Positions 1 to 11,239 are shown, numbered from the stretch's first letter. The stretch: DNA of 64,000 nucleotides from Siphonodentalium dalli (GCA_032622095.1 CP136065.1:157237577-157301576); one strand, 5' to 3'. Made by a program: numbers and translations. Notes: generated by a model from the sequence alone, not told the origin.

Positions 1-170
1 ATGCGCGAAGCGGGCGCCGCACGGGCTCGCCAATACGACAACGTCCACCGCCTGGTCAAACTACACACACGTACCAAGTTTCGTCCCGATCGGTCGAGAA
101 TTGTAGATTTGTATAAATGACAGACAGACAAACATACATACAGACAGAGGTCTTCAAAATATATATGAGA
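1..170 (-). mobile_element. Non-autonomous Helitron, family A (cut by window edge)
   Basis: On the minus strand the element begins at 170 with TCTCATATATATTTTGAAG, followed by a GACA/GACAAACA simple repeat, then a segment shared with all other A copies and the first part of a 122 bp core repeat. Its 3' end lies off the window. The CTAG of the next copy abuts its 5' end directly, so it is part of a head-to-tail array. No Rep or helicase coding sequence is present. Confidence 0.75.
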
Positions 171-620
171 CTAGCCGATGAGCCCGACGTTGTCCGGGCT
201 ATTCAAAAACAAAATTTCAAGTCGATAGCTCCACCCGTTTCCGAGATCTGGTCTGCGCATGCGCGAAACTGGTGTCGCACGGGCTCGGCGACCCGATAAG
301 ATTCGTATCCGGGGCAAGATACATTCACATACCAAATTTCAAGTCGATAGCTCCACCCGTTTCCGAGATCTCGTCTGCGCATGCGCGAAGCTGGTGTCGC
401 ACGGGCTCGGCGACCCGATAAAATTCGCATCCGGGGCAAGATACATTCACATAGCAAATTTCAAGTCGATAGCTCCACCCGTTTCCGAGATCTCGTCTGC
501 GCATGCGCGAAGCGGGCGCCGCACGGGCTCGCCAATACGACAACGACGACCGCCTGGTCAAACTACACTCACGTACCAAGTTTCGTCCCGATCGGTCAAG
601 AATCGTAGATTTGTATTAAT

Positions 621-652
<32 letters not shown>

Positions 653-680
653 AACAGAGGTCTTCAAAATATATATGAGA
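171..680 (-). mobile_element. Non-autonomous Helitron, family A, complete copy
   Basis: Read on the minus strand it starts with TCTCATATAT at 680. It ends with a hairpin (GCCCGGACAACGTCGGGC), a short spacer and CTAG (171-174). A TC start, a 3' hairpin a few bases before CTRR and the absence of terminal inverted repeats are Helitron hallmarks. The interior carries a GACA-type microsatellite and about three 122 bp core repeats containing a GCGCATGCGC palindrome. The open frames in the core are a repeat effect, because the same arginine-rich peptide appears in many copies on both strands. Confidence 0.82.
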
Positions 681-1686
681 CTAGCAGGTTAGCCCGCCAC
701 TGGCGGCATTCGTCCCATGGCTTTGTTTCAGAAACATGACATTTTTGTAATTATTTTGTTTTTATTTATTTTGTTTTTTATTTTTGAATATGAATTTAAT
801 GTTTTTTAAATTTAATATATTTTGTTTCTGAATTGTTTTTTTATTGTTATTTTTTTTTAATTTTAAATTGTTTCAATTAAATTGTAAATTGTTTTATTTA
901 AATTGTTTGTTTCTGGCGGAAAAATTTACCCGTAGAAATCCCCCCCTTCCTAGGAACGACAGACAACGCATTCTTTGTTTCGCGAAATCTCTCTACGATA
1001 ACATTGCATTGAATTTAAAACAAACGCTTCCCGTCGGGAAATCTGTCTTCGGGTCGTTGTTGTTGGCATCACGGCTCCCCGAAAACTCTCACATTGCCGA
1101 AAACGTGTATTTAGTAATATCGTTGTTGTTGATATTTACGGCTTGGGGGCTATTTTCTTATTTAGCAAGTTTGAGCTCAATCGGTTAGAGTCTATAAAGG
1201 ACACACTCATATATATGACACTTCCCGTAGGTAGCAAGTTTGAGCTCAATCGGCATTCCCTGGAATTTCCCGTAGATTGGCAGATTCCAGTAGCTTTATA
1301 ACGGTATATCTGGGGAGAAATCTGATGCTATATTCGTGATTATCTGGGATGATTTCGGTATATACCGAAGGTATATACTGTAAAAACAGAGCGCGCCATC
1401 CGTGCTCGCAGGGAATAAATTTCGAGCGATAACGTTTGCGTTCCCGTATAACTCTGCAGATGCGAATAACGTTGAATGGGAAACAGACGCTCTTTATAGA
1501 GATGCGTCAAAAACAAACGCTCATTAAATAATCACTTGATTAACCCCCGCCGTGCCTTTGCGGTGATTTGAGATTGGAGAACGGGTGCTCTGAGCTTCTC
1601 TAAACCGCGACTACGGCGGTGTCGGTGGGATTTTACACTTACATACGAAATTTGATCTCAATCTGTACACGCGTTTTGGATTCTAT

Positions 1687-1758
<72 letters not shown>

Positions 1759-1784
1759 CGAAGTCTCAAAATATATAGTATAGA
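681..1784 (-). mobile_element. Non-autonomous Helitron, family B, copy 1
   Basis: The minus-strand 5' end at 1784 reads TCTATACTATATATTTTGAG, similar to the family A start. The 3' end is a hairpin (GCCGCCAGTGGCGGGC) followed by TAACCTG and CTAG at 681-684. The 1.1 kb body is unrelated to the family A core. It contains a long (CA)n tract near the 5' end and a very T-rich stretch near the 3' end. It is repeated as the next element, head to tail. No transposase is encoded. Confidence 0.8.
1691..1750 (+). repeat. (CA)n microsatellite
   Basis: About 30 uninterrupted CA units inside Helitron B copy 1. The equivalent place in copy 2 (about 2846-2864) has only about nine units, so the tract length changed after the two copies arose. 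Confidence 0.95.
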
Positions 1785-2902
1785 CTAGCAGGTTAGCCCG
1801 CCACTGGCGGCATTCGTCCCATGGCTTTGTTTCAGAAACATGACATTTTTGTAATTATTTTGTTTTTATTTATTTTTGTTTTTTATTTTTTAATTTGAAT
1901 TTAATGTTTTTTAAATTTAATTTTTTGTTTCTGGCGGAAAAATTTACCCGTAGAAATCGCCCCTTCCTAGGAACGACAGACAACGCATTCTTTGTTTCGT
2001 GAAATCTCTCTACGATAACATTGCATTGAATTGAAATTAAATTTTAAATTGTTTTAATTAAATTTTTTGTTTCTGGCGGAAAAATTTACCCGTAGAAATC
2101 CCCCCTTCCTAGGAACGACAGACAACGCATTCTTTGTTTCGTGAAATCTCTCTACGATAACATTGCATTGAATTTAAAACAAACGCTTCCCGTCGGGAAA
2201 TCTGTCTTCGGGTCGTTGTTGGCATCACGGCTCCCCGAAAACTCTCACATTGCCGAAAACGTGTATTTAGTAATATCGTTGTTGTTGATATTTACGGCTT
2301 GGGGGCTATTTTCTTATTTAGCAAGTTTGAGCTCAATCGGTTAGAGTCTATAAAGGACACACTCATATATATGACACTTCCCGTAGGTAGCAAGTTTGAG
2401 CTCAATCGGCATTCCCTGGAATTTCCCGTAGATTGGCAGATTCCAGTAGCTTTATAACGGTATATCTGGGGAGAAATCTGATGCTATATTCGTGATTATC
2501 TGGGATGATTTCGGTATATACCAAAGGTATATACTGTAAAATCAAAGCGCGCCATCCGTGCTCGCAGGGAATAAATTTCGAGCGATAACGTTTGCGTTCC
2601 CGTATAACTCTGCAGATGCGAATAACGTTGAATGGGAAACAGACGCTCTTTATAGAGATGCGTCAAAAACAAACGCTCATTAAATAATCACTTGATTAAC
2701 CCCCGCCGTGCCTTTGCGGTGATTTGAGATTGGAGAACGGGTGCTCTGAGCTTCTCTAAACCGCTACCACGGTCGTGTCGGTGGGATTTGACACTTACAT
2801 AGGAAGTTTGATCTCAATCTGTACACGCGTTTTGGATTCTATGAAGTACACACACACACACACATATACGAAGTCTCAAAATATATAGTATAGATAGATA
2901 GA
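1785..2902 (-). mobile_element. Non-autonomous Helitron, family B, copy 2
   Basis: Near-identical direct repeat of 681-1784, with the same hairpin and CTAG at 1785-1788 and a TCTATCTATCTATAC start at 2902. It differs by an internal duplication of the segment beginning at the 'tttctggcgg' motif (copies at about 1929-2040 and 2071-2170) and by a shorter CA tract. It abuts both neighbours without spacer. Confidence 0.8.
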
Positions 2903-3312
2903 CTAGCAGGTGACCCGACTTCGCCCGGGCTTTGACCTTGAATTGACCATTTTGAAGGTCAAGATCATTCAAAATACTCCGGCCATAGCTAACAGACAAA
3001 CAAACAGACAGAAGTCCCAAAATGTATATTAGATCATTTGTGGTTACCCGTTTCAAGGTGAAGGTCACCTCGGGCGGAAAAACTCAACGACACTGCGGAT
3101 ACGAACGCTCTTTAACTATCACGCGATTAATCCATGCATTACAATTGCGGTGGCGGTGGAATGGAGAATGAGTGCTCTGACGTTCTCAGAAGCGGTGCGA
3201 TGATACTTCGTTTGAGATTTTACCCTTAGATAGGAAGTTTGGGCTCAATCCGTCCGGCAGTTTTCCCGGCCATAGCTAACAAACAAACATAAGTCCCAAA
3301 ATATATATTAGA
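2903..3312 (-). mobile_element. Non-autonomous Helitron, family C (short, related to B)
   Basis: The minus-strand 5' end at 3312 reads TCTAATATATATTTTGGGAC, preceded by A (A|TC). The 3' end is CTAG at 2903-2906 after a weaker GC-rich hairpin. The 5' half resembles family B ('gcggtg', 'gagaatgagtgctctga'). A second internal 5'-like end (TCTAATATACATTTTGGGAC, minus strand from 3033) suggests a smaller copy nested or fused within it. The inner boundary is uncertain. Confidence 0.6.
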
Positions 3313-3353
3313 TCGTTTTATGTAGCGTATTCGTGGACCATGCACGGTCTCTA

Positions 3354-3919
3354 TCTCATATATATTTTGAAGACCTCTGTCTGTATGTATGTTTGTTTGT
3401 TTGTCTGTTTGTCTGTCTGTCATTTATACAAATCTACAATTCTCGACCGATCGGGACGAAACTTGGTACGTGTGTGTAGTTTGACCAGGCGGTGAACGTT
3501 GTCGTATTGGCGAGCCCGTGCGGCGCCCGCTTCGCGCATGCGCAGACGAGATCTCGGAAACGGGTGGAGCTATCGACTTGAAATTTGCTATGTGAATGTA
3601 TCTTGCCCCGGGTACGAATTTTATCGGGTCGCCGAGCCCGTGCGACACCAGCTTCGCGCATGCGCAGACGAGATCTCGGAAACGGGTGGAGCTATCGACT
3701 TGAAATTTGCTATGTGAATGTATCTTGCCCCGGATACGAATTTTATCGGGTCGCCGAGCCCGTGCGACGCCAACTTCGCGCATGCGCAGACCAGATCTCG
3801 GAAACGGGTAGAGCTATCGACTTGAAATTTGGTTTTTGACCAGATCTCGGAAACGGGTGAAGCTATCGATTTGAAATTTGGTTTTTGAATAGCCCGGACA
3901 ACGTCGGGCTCATCGGCTA
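3354..3919 (+). mobile_element. Non-autonomous Helitron, family A, plus-array copy 1
   Basis: Starts A|TCTCATATATATTTTGAAG at 3354 and ends with the 3' hairpin and ...CGGCTA at 3919; the last G of CTAG is missing at this junction. It contains the TGTC/TGTT microsatellite and about three 122 bp core repeats plus a short extra one. Its orientation is opposite to the array at 1-3312; the two arrays' 5' ends are separated by 41 bp of unique DNA (3313-3353). Confidence 0.8.
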
Positions 3920-4551
3920 TCTCATATATATTTTGAAGACCTCTGTTTGTTTGTTTGTTTGTTTGTTTGTCTGTCTGTCATTTATACAAATCTACGATTC
4001 TCGACCGATCGGGACGAAACTTGGTACGTGTGTGTAGTTTGACCAGGCGGTGAACGTTGTCGTATTGGCGAGCCCGTGCGGCGCCCGCTTCGCGCATGCG
4101 CAGACGAGATCTCGGAAACGGGTGGAGCTATCGACTTGAAATTTGGTATGTGAATGTATCTTGCCCCGGATACGAATTTTATCGGGTCGCCGAGCCCGTG
4201 CGACACCAGCTTCGCGCATGCGCAGACGAGATATCGGAAACGGGTGGAGCTATCGACTTGAAATTTGGTATGTGAATGTATCTTGCCCCGGATACGAATT
4301 TTATCGGGTCGCCGAGCCCGTGCGACGCCAGCTTCGCGCATGCGCAGACCAGATCTCGGAAACGGGTGGAGCTATCGACTTGAAATTTGGTGTGTGAATG
4401 TATCTTGCCCCGGACACGAATTTTATCGGGTCGCCGAGCCCGTGCGACGCCAGCTTCGCGCATGCGCAGACCAGATCTCGGAAACGGGTGGAGCTATCGA
4501 CTTGAAATTTGGTTTTTGAATAGCCCGGACAACGTCGGGCTCATCGGCTAG
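3920..4551 (+). mobile_element. Non-autonomous Helitron, family A, plus-array copy 2
   Basis: TCTCATATAT start at 3920. The 3' hairpin is followed by TCATCGG and CTAG ending at 4551, directly joined to the next copy. Four 122 bp core repeats. Confidence 0.82.
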
Positions 4552-5069
4552 TCTCATATATATTTTGAAGACCTCTGTCTGTATGTATGTTTGTTTGTTT
4601 GTTTGTTTGTCTGTCTGTCATTAATACAAATCTACGATTCTTGACCGATCGGGACGAAACTTGGTACGTGTGTGTAGTTTGACCAGGCGGTGAACGTTGT
4701 CGTATTGGCGAGCCCGTGCGGCGCCAGCTTCGCGCATGCGCAGACGAGATCTCGGAAACGGGTGGAGCTATCGACGTGAAATTTGCTATGTGAATGTATC
4801 TTGCCCCGGATACGAATTTTATCGGGTCGCCGAGCCCGTGCGACGTCAGCTTCGCGCATGCGCAGACGAGATCTCGGAAACGGGTGGAGCTATCGACTTG
4901 AAATTTGGTATGTGAATGTATCTTGCCCCGGATACGAATTTTATCGGGTCGCCGAGCCCGTGCGACGCCAGCTTCGCGCATGCGCAGACGAGATCTCGGA
5001 AACGGGTGGAGCTATCGACTTGAAATTTGGTTTTTGAATAGCCCGGACAACGTCGGGCTCATCGGCTAG
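4552..5069 (+). mobile_element. Non-autonomous Helitron, family A, plus-array copy 3
   Basis: TCTCATATAT start at 4552, hairpin and CTAG end at 5069, about three core repeats. Joined head to tail with copies 2 and 4. Confidence 0.82.
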
Positions 5070-5919
5070 TCTCATATATATTTTGAAGACCTCTGTCTGT
5101 CTGTCTGTTTGTTTGTCTGTCTGTCATTAATACAAATCTACGATTCTCGACCGATCGGGACGAAACTTGGTACGTGTGTGTAGTTTGACCAGGCGGTCGA
5201 CGTTGTCGTATTGGCGAGCCCGTGCGGCGCCCGCTTCGCGCAGACGAGATCTCGGAAACGGGTGGAGCTATCGACTTGAAATTTGCTATGTGAATGTATC
5301 TTGCCCCGGATACGAATTTTATCGGGTCGCCGAGCCCGTGCGACGCCAGCTTCGCGCATGCGCAGACGAGATTCGGAACGGTGGAGCTATCGACTTGAAA
5401 TTTGCTATGTGAATGTATCTTCCCCCCGGATACGAATTTTATCAGGTCTCCGAGCCCGTGCGACACCAGCTTCGCGCATGCGCAGACGAAATCTCGGAAA
5501 CGGGTGGAGCTATCGACTTGAAATTTGGTATGTGAATGTATCTTGCCCCGGATACGAATTTTATCGGGTCGCCGAGCCCGTGCGACGCCAGCTTCGTGCA
5601 TGCGCAGACGAGATCTCGGAAACGGGTGGAGCTATCGACTTGAAATTTGCTATGTTCACGAATGTATCTTGCCCCGGATACCAATTTTATCGGGTCGCCG
5701 AGCCCGTGCGACGTCCGCTTCGCGCATGCGCAGACCAGATCTCGGAAACGAAATTTGGTATGTGAATGTATCTTGCCCCGGATACGAATTTTATCGGGTC
5801 GCCGAGCCCGTGCGACGCCAGCTTCGCGCATGCGCAGACCAGATCTCGGAAACGGGTGGAGCTATCGACTTGAAATTTGGTTTTTGAATAGCCCGGACAA
5901 CGTCGGGCTCATCGGCTAG
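5070..5919 (+). mobile_element. Non-autonomous Helitron, family A, plus-array copy 4
   Basis: TCTCATATAT start at 5070; ends with hairpin and CTAG at 5916-5919, followed by host T (CTAG|T). Together with A before 3354 this fits insertion of the whole array into one host AT dinucleotide. It has about six core repeats, some with small deletions. Its end lies 10 bp from the stop codon of the membrane-protein gene, so the original 3' UTR of that gene has been displaced. Confidence 0.83.
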
Positions 5920-5929
5920 TATTAATATA

Positions 5930-7363
5930 TTATAAACATGGCACATCAATCCCATGTGACTGGTGAGGGGCAATGCTCCCTGAACTCTCACACTTAGAAA
6001 ACCCAGTCTGCCACACATCTGTGATGTCAATAAGGTGCTTGTCCGCTTTGTAGAACTCATGTAAGGTCGGCGATATTTCCAAAGTGTGATACGTCTCGGA
6101 CAAATTACCGGAAACGTCGGTTCTGTAATAGTGTATAGCACCCAGGGCGGTCGGGTCATTTCCCTCATCTTCAATAGACTCCGAGAGATGTTCATCCGCC
6201 GTTTTGCATTTCCCGTCATGCTTCACCTTTACGTTGAAAGAAATGTCGCCAAAAACCTGTCTATCGTTTATGGCAATGAAGTGGAATTTTATAATGATAG
6301 AGGTTGGATTTTCCGAAGGGCTGATAAATGAACTGTTGCATCCCGGTGGGAAAACTGGCGTCAGCAGTCGAGTATCTGTGTTCACATAATAACAGGCTTC
6401 CGTGGTTGTGATGCCCTTTTCGTCCGACTGAGAAAAGGTTATTTTGTCTGTCGCCTCATTAAACTCGTATTCGAACACTTCACCACGTATCAGCTCTCCC
6501 GTGACGTCATAAATCGTCACCATACGGATCCAGTTCGTTTGCCTATCAGAAGGGTTCGATTTCACATCGAGGCTAGGATGATGAAAAAATATACTAACAT
6601 TGTGGAAGTATCTCTCGTTATCAAGCCTCTCGTTGAAAAGAGTATCTGGAATATTGAAGTTAACGCTTCCGTCTTCGTTTCTGTGAGTTTGCGTGAAAAC
6701 GAACACCATTATCGCACCTGCTGCTAGAATAAACAGACCAATCATAATGAAGGCTCGATACGTCACGTGTAGGGCTGAAGAAGTTGTGTGTTTGGTCAGA
6801 TCTGAAAAACTCTTCTTATTGCAATATCTCACCAACGATATAATAATTCTTATTACTATCCCGAACAAGATCACAGACGCTTTTGTCAATTGAAATACAC
6901 TGATGGCCTCCTCTCGGCAGGCGGCGATGAAGACGTTCAGAACAATTTGTGGAATATCTTCAATCCATATCGTTATCGCTGCCGCCAAGTCAACATTAAT
7001 CCACGGTTTCTCGGTATATATTTCCTTTCCATGATTGACCACCTCAAAAACGAATGTGAACACCCCGATGATGGAGAAGACCAGCATACCTGTTATAAGC
7101 TCTTGCTCTGGTGGACCATACACCAATCCTGGTTCGGTTTTGGTAACACTGGCATAGAAGAGCCAATCGCTAATCAAATCAGCAGAATTAAGCCCAAGAA
7201 GGACTAAGAATACAATAGTTTCACAAACTCTGCTGTGGCGATATTTCGCCCAACCATGATGGTCCTTGTCGCAATTTGTGATGGCGTCTGGAGAGTCTTC
7301 GTCCTTGTCCTGTATCTCCCTCATTCCAATTGCTTCAACTTGGGCCGACATCTTGGACGTCAT
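5930..7363 (-). CDS. Uncharacterised multi-pass membrane protein, single exon
   Basis: A continuous 477-residue frame with no intron. I do not recognise the family. After an acidic N-terminus of about 40 residues there are five hydrophobic segments, at about residues 46-72, 88-110, 124-148, 157-180 and 200-226. Helix 3 carries the motif WIEDIPQIVLN. The remaining 250 residues are hydrophilic, with NVS, NSS and NLS glycosylation sequons and several cysteines. With five helices and a cytosolic N-terminus this domain would face outside; that topology is inferred. The first ATG (7363) sits in GGAAAAATGA; a second ATG four codons in (7351) is also possible. Three TATCGATA boxes lie just upstream. 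A Helitron array ends 10 bp past the stop, with no obvious polyadenylation signal before it. A distant similarity to XK-like multi-pass proteins is conceivable but not shown. The lack of introns could mean a retrogene. Confidence 0.85.
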   Translation of the reverse strand: MTSKMSAQVEAIGMREIQDKDEDSPDAITNCDKDHHGWAKYRHSRVCETIVFLVLLGLNSADLISDWLFYASVTKTEPGLVYGPPEQELITGMLVFSIIGVFTFVFEVVNHGKEIYTEKPWINVDLAAAITIWIEDIPQIVLNVFIAACREEAISVFQLTKASVILFGIVIRIIISLVRYCNKKSFSDLTKHTTSSALHVTYRAFIMIGLFILAAGAIMVFVFTQTHRNEDGSVNFNIPDTLFNERLDNERYFHNVSIFFHHPSLDVKSNPSDRQTNWIRMVTIYDVTGELIRGEVFEYEFNEATDKITFSQSDEKGITTTEACYYVNTDTRLLTPVFPPGCNSSFISPSENPTSIIIKFHFIAINDRQVFGDISFNVKVKHDGKCKTADEHLSESIEDEGNDPTALGAIHYYRTDVSGNLSETYHTLEISPTLHEFYKADKHLIDITDVWQTGFSKCESSGSIAPHQSHGIDVPCL

Positions 7364-7382
7364 TTTTCCGTTCTTAAATATA

Positions 7383-7432
7383 TATCGATATCAATATCGA
7401 ATATTATCGATATCACGATATTATTATCGATA
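7383..7432 (-). promoter_or_regulatory. Triple TATCGATA (DRE-like) promoter element
   Basis: Three perfect copies of the palindromic octamer TATCGATA at 7383-7390, 7405-7412 and 7425-7432, spaced 22 and 20 bp, in an AT-rich stretch 20-70 bp upstream of the membrane-protein ATG. TATCGATA is the DNA replication-related element bound by DREF in flies and is common in invertebrate core promoters. A role here is inferred from sequence and position only. Confidence 0.55.
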
Positions 7433-7442
7433 TCGGATATCT

Positions 7443-10006
7443 GTGAAGTAACGATTTAATGTTCTGTCAGAGATGATTGCTGTTTAGCAGACGTTACTCC
7501 CTGTGTGTTTTACATCAGCTGGACATTGTCAAACAGAGGGAAATATAGACGAACCCTGAAAGAAAAGAGAACCCATTCAGAGATATAATGTTTGTCGTAA
7601 TGTTCATGTCATAGGATTTTCGAGTTCATTGTTTCTACAATACGGACTATAAGGAGCGGTTTTTGTCACCTTTTCCCAAACGTGATAAACACAAAGAGCG
7701 TTCTCATAGTTACCTTGCTAAAATTTGAAATACAAGTTGTTTCCAATATAAACTTTATGGTGCGTATTCTATAGCTATATAGTGTCGATTGTGGTATGGT
7801 ACCATGCACCGTCGCGTAACGTTTTACAGTATATTATGGTCGCATGTAGTTCCTTATACTTATGTTTTGGAGATCTATTTTCAAATTATGTATATTTATA
7901 TATGTATTTCATTTAGACTTCAGTTGTTTTATTAATTTATATATAGCGAGCGTGATAGCTACTTCGTGTGTGCCATAAAGACGGCCTTTATTGACCATAC
8001 CACCCCTGCACATGTAAATTTGTATACATATACGTACCACTGTGTGGTATAAATGTGCAAATAAACAAACAGACAAACAAACTGCATAAATCATTTGACA
8101 TTGCTATTTATAGTCAGGCGTTTCATCCAAGATAATGTCATTCTTTAGCAGGTCATGCACTGTTGGTTTTTAGAATTTATAATTTAGGCGTGACCATGGT
8201 GACCATCTGTAGATGTCTACATGCATGTATGCTGGGCGCCCATTTGGTCTAAAAAACGTAAAATAAAAATATAATTGGTATTACTTTGTGTATTGGAAGA
8301 TTCGTGTGTACATATAACGGTGTATCTAGAACATTTAATGAAGATTCAATACAGATAATTATATTTGTGTGGTTAATTTGAATCGTTCATATATACTCAC
8401 ATATAATGGGATATAAAATTCCGAGTCATCTTAGGAAAGTTGTTGTCCATGTATGTATGATAATTCGTCTCCACAGAAATCGCTCGTAATTGTTCTGTGT
8501 ATCACAAATTAAAGTAGCTGTTGTTATCTCAGAAAATGGTTAGATATCCGTGCACGATTGTGACAATTAATGTATAGATATCCGTGCACGATTGTGACAA
8601 TTAATGTATATTTTTTCTCGTGAGCCCAGGAGCTAGAGCCATGTATTTTATGCGTCTTTCGTTGTCATGTCACCGATATCACAGTTATGTAGCCCTTATC
8701 TGAATCCAAACAAGTTCACGTCAGCACACTCGTATATAACAGATTGCGAGCATACACCCAGGAGATCCAATAAACAACACCATATATCTTTCTACCGTTT
8801 ATTTACCAATAGCATTAGCCGATACTCTCGTACTGCAAACAGAATATATTTATCCAAGCCCGTGTGTGCCTGTATATGCTACGGTTACAGCAAATTATCG
8901 TCAATAATCATTATCGTGCAAGCATGCAGCGTCCAAATCGCATAATTCCACAATGTTTAGGAATTTGATCAGCATAATCCGTAGACTATACCTTAATTGA
9001 AACAAAAACCATCGTTTAACAAGATGAATGGGCAATCATCCAGGAATGATAAAGAGGGAAGCGGAATTCGTGCTGCTCTTTGAGATGCAATGTGGAGAAT
9101 CCGTCCAGCACGCATATAATACTTCCTTCATATATTTGTGCAGTTCCACATGAACTCGTATTCCAAAAAATATTACACAAAAATAACACGTGTTTTCGAT
9201 TTTGCGGAAGCTTTCCGAAATCACTGTAATTAATACAATTAATCTTCAGCCTATATTAACGTGAGAGACTGAGATTATCCAGCGAGTTGGCATATCCATA
9301 TCCAGTGTATAATTTCATATATATACACACCTATATAGGCCCAAGTCCAATGTTTATTACGTCACATTGCACTCAAGATTAAACAGCACTTCCTTGTCTA
9401 TGGTTCGGCGTATATATATAACGAAATGTCCTCTACTGATATTCCTTCCGATTTCACATACGGACTCCATGGGGTATACACATTTGTGTAATAGTCATAC
9501 TATATATACGCAATCTTACAGATTATGTCTAATGAGGCAGAAGTTTGACATATTACAACCACTTGTAATTACAGTTCATTGGGAATGACCAGCTTTTTTT
9601 GTGAGGGACAAACATATATATGTGCGATACCAAGGTATATTATGATACATTGTTATGGCCAATTCTGCATATATCGCATGCAATCTCGTTTCTTCACACA
9701 GTTTACCCGTGCGACAAAAGCTGTATATAGACCACAAAAATCCGCCCTAATCATTAGGTTATATACCATGCAGGAGCGTAGTGACATATCCCTTTCTGCA
9801 AGTTTGGCCAAATTTGTCAACAGTTGGAAATTTCAGGTCTGACATATTAAGTTGGAAAGTTCAGACCAAAAGTATACTGAATTTCTTCTGTTATATATAA
9901 TTTGATATTCCATTCGGCATTTCGTGTGAAATTTGTTGTTTTTATACCAAAAGTCCAATAGGCCTATATGGGCGCCCATTCGGTCGGAAATTACATGAAA
10001 TAAAAG
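7443..10006. other. Intergenic, no gene recognised
   Basis: AT-rich unique-looking sequence with many short 'atatat' tracts. No long open frame, no recognisable protein similarity and no tRNA-like structure was seen. It contains one perfect 34 bp tandem duplication, listed separately. Confidence 0.6.
8541..8608 (+). repeat. Perfect 34 bp tandem duplication
   Basis: Two adjacent identical units starting TAGATATCCGTGCACGATTG (8541-8574 and 8575-8608). Identity suggests a recent duplication. Confidence 0.95.
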
Positions 10007-10485
10007 TTAAAGGTACCCAATCAGTAAAGAGGGTCCCCATCTCAACAGATTCCAACAACAACAATCCGATCAGGGGGTCCTATATTACTATTTCTTTGGC
10101 TTTGGGGGTAAACAATATTTGATTCGAGTCGAGGAACCCATCAAACAAAGCTCAGAGTTATTAGATATTGATTTTTGAAATTTGTTATGTTCTCGAGATG
10201 AGTACTAATAATTGCCGTCAATTTCGTATCCTGCTCGAGATTTATACACCAAAACTCTATTCAAACAGACAAGGATGGATAACTCTAAAATCAAGTGGTA
10301 ATAATTGACTACGTACTGGGCCAGAAAGAATTCCCGATAATGAAAAATAATAGATTTCTAAAATCGATATCTAACAAATCTGAGCTTTGATGGGTGACTT
10401 CCTCGACTCGAATCAAATATTTTTTACCCCCGAAGCCATTGAAATAGTAATTGAGATGAGTTTTTATCGGATTGAGTACCTTTAA
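10007..10485. mobile_element. Small TTAA-flanked inverted-repeat element
   Basis: TTAA at 10007-10010 and 10482-10485 flank ends AGGTACCCAATC and, inverted, AGGTACTCAATC. The two halves are also inverted copies of one another ('gattcgagtcgaggaaccc' near 10120 and its complement near 10400). TTAA target duplications are typical of piggyBac and Kolobok elements; no transposase is present, so this is a foldback-like non-autonomous copy. A relative lies at 12607-13013. Confidence 0.7.
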
Positions 10486-10839
10486 TGGTGGTTTGTGAAA
10501 ACCAATAGTCTCCATTTTCAAACCAATAATCGTTCTTGGACTCAATAAGAGACAATTCCGTTTTAATAGATATAGATTCATAATCAATGTTGACGTGATG
10601 CAGAATTAATGTTCTATTTTAATTTAATAGCATTCATTGTTCAGCTAATATCTAATAACAGACAATTAGCTAGTACAGCTAGTACAGCTATCGCATATTC
10701 AATAAACGTACATTCCGTTTCAATAGCCACATCTATTTAATCAATAGACATATTTCAAACCAATAAACGATTTCCCACGATCAATGATTATCGTTATCAA
10801 ACTAATAGACCTTATTGTAAAGCTAATAACTAAAACCGT

Positions 10840-10945
10840 AATTAACTTATTGTGAAACTAATAACTTATTGTGAAACTAATAACTTATTGTGAAACTAAT
10901 AGACCTTATTGTAAAACTAATAACTTATTGTAAAACTAATAACTA
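10840..10945 (+). repeat. Short tandem repeats CTTATTGTGAAACTAATAA
   Basis: About five imperfect copies of a 19 bp unit, some with 'gaccttattgtaaaactaat' variants. AT-rich; no coding potential. Confidence 0.8.
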
Positions 10946-11239
10946 AAACCCGAATTAACGCTGGAGGTCTCTGGTGAAGAAACTTTGTCCATGTGACGTC
11001 AGAAATATATAAATAAACATGGAAATTCCCAATGTCATATCGGTGTGACGATTTGCAGTAAGTCCCTTTGCGGAGGCCCCCGAATTCGCGGATGTCCCCT
11101 AACATGGGCGAAATATGTTGATTTTAATGAGGGAACGGTGCGTATATGTCAACACGATCATAATAGTGGTTTGTTCTATCAATTATATGCACCGAGTTCA
11201 CTTGGTGCAAATCAAACGACGATAAATATTCAATATATA

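Noticed and set aside
203-5887. Many overlapping arginine-rich frames (RRARATPASRMRR-like and SHGLGDPIKF-like)
   Set aside because: The same peptides recur in each 122 bp Helitron core on both strands; they are repeat artefacts.
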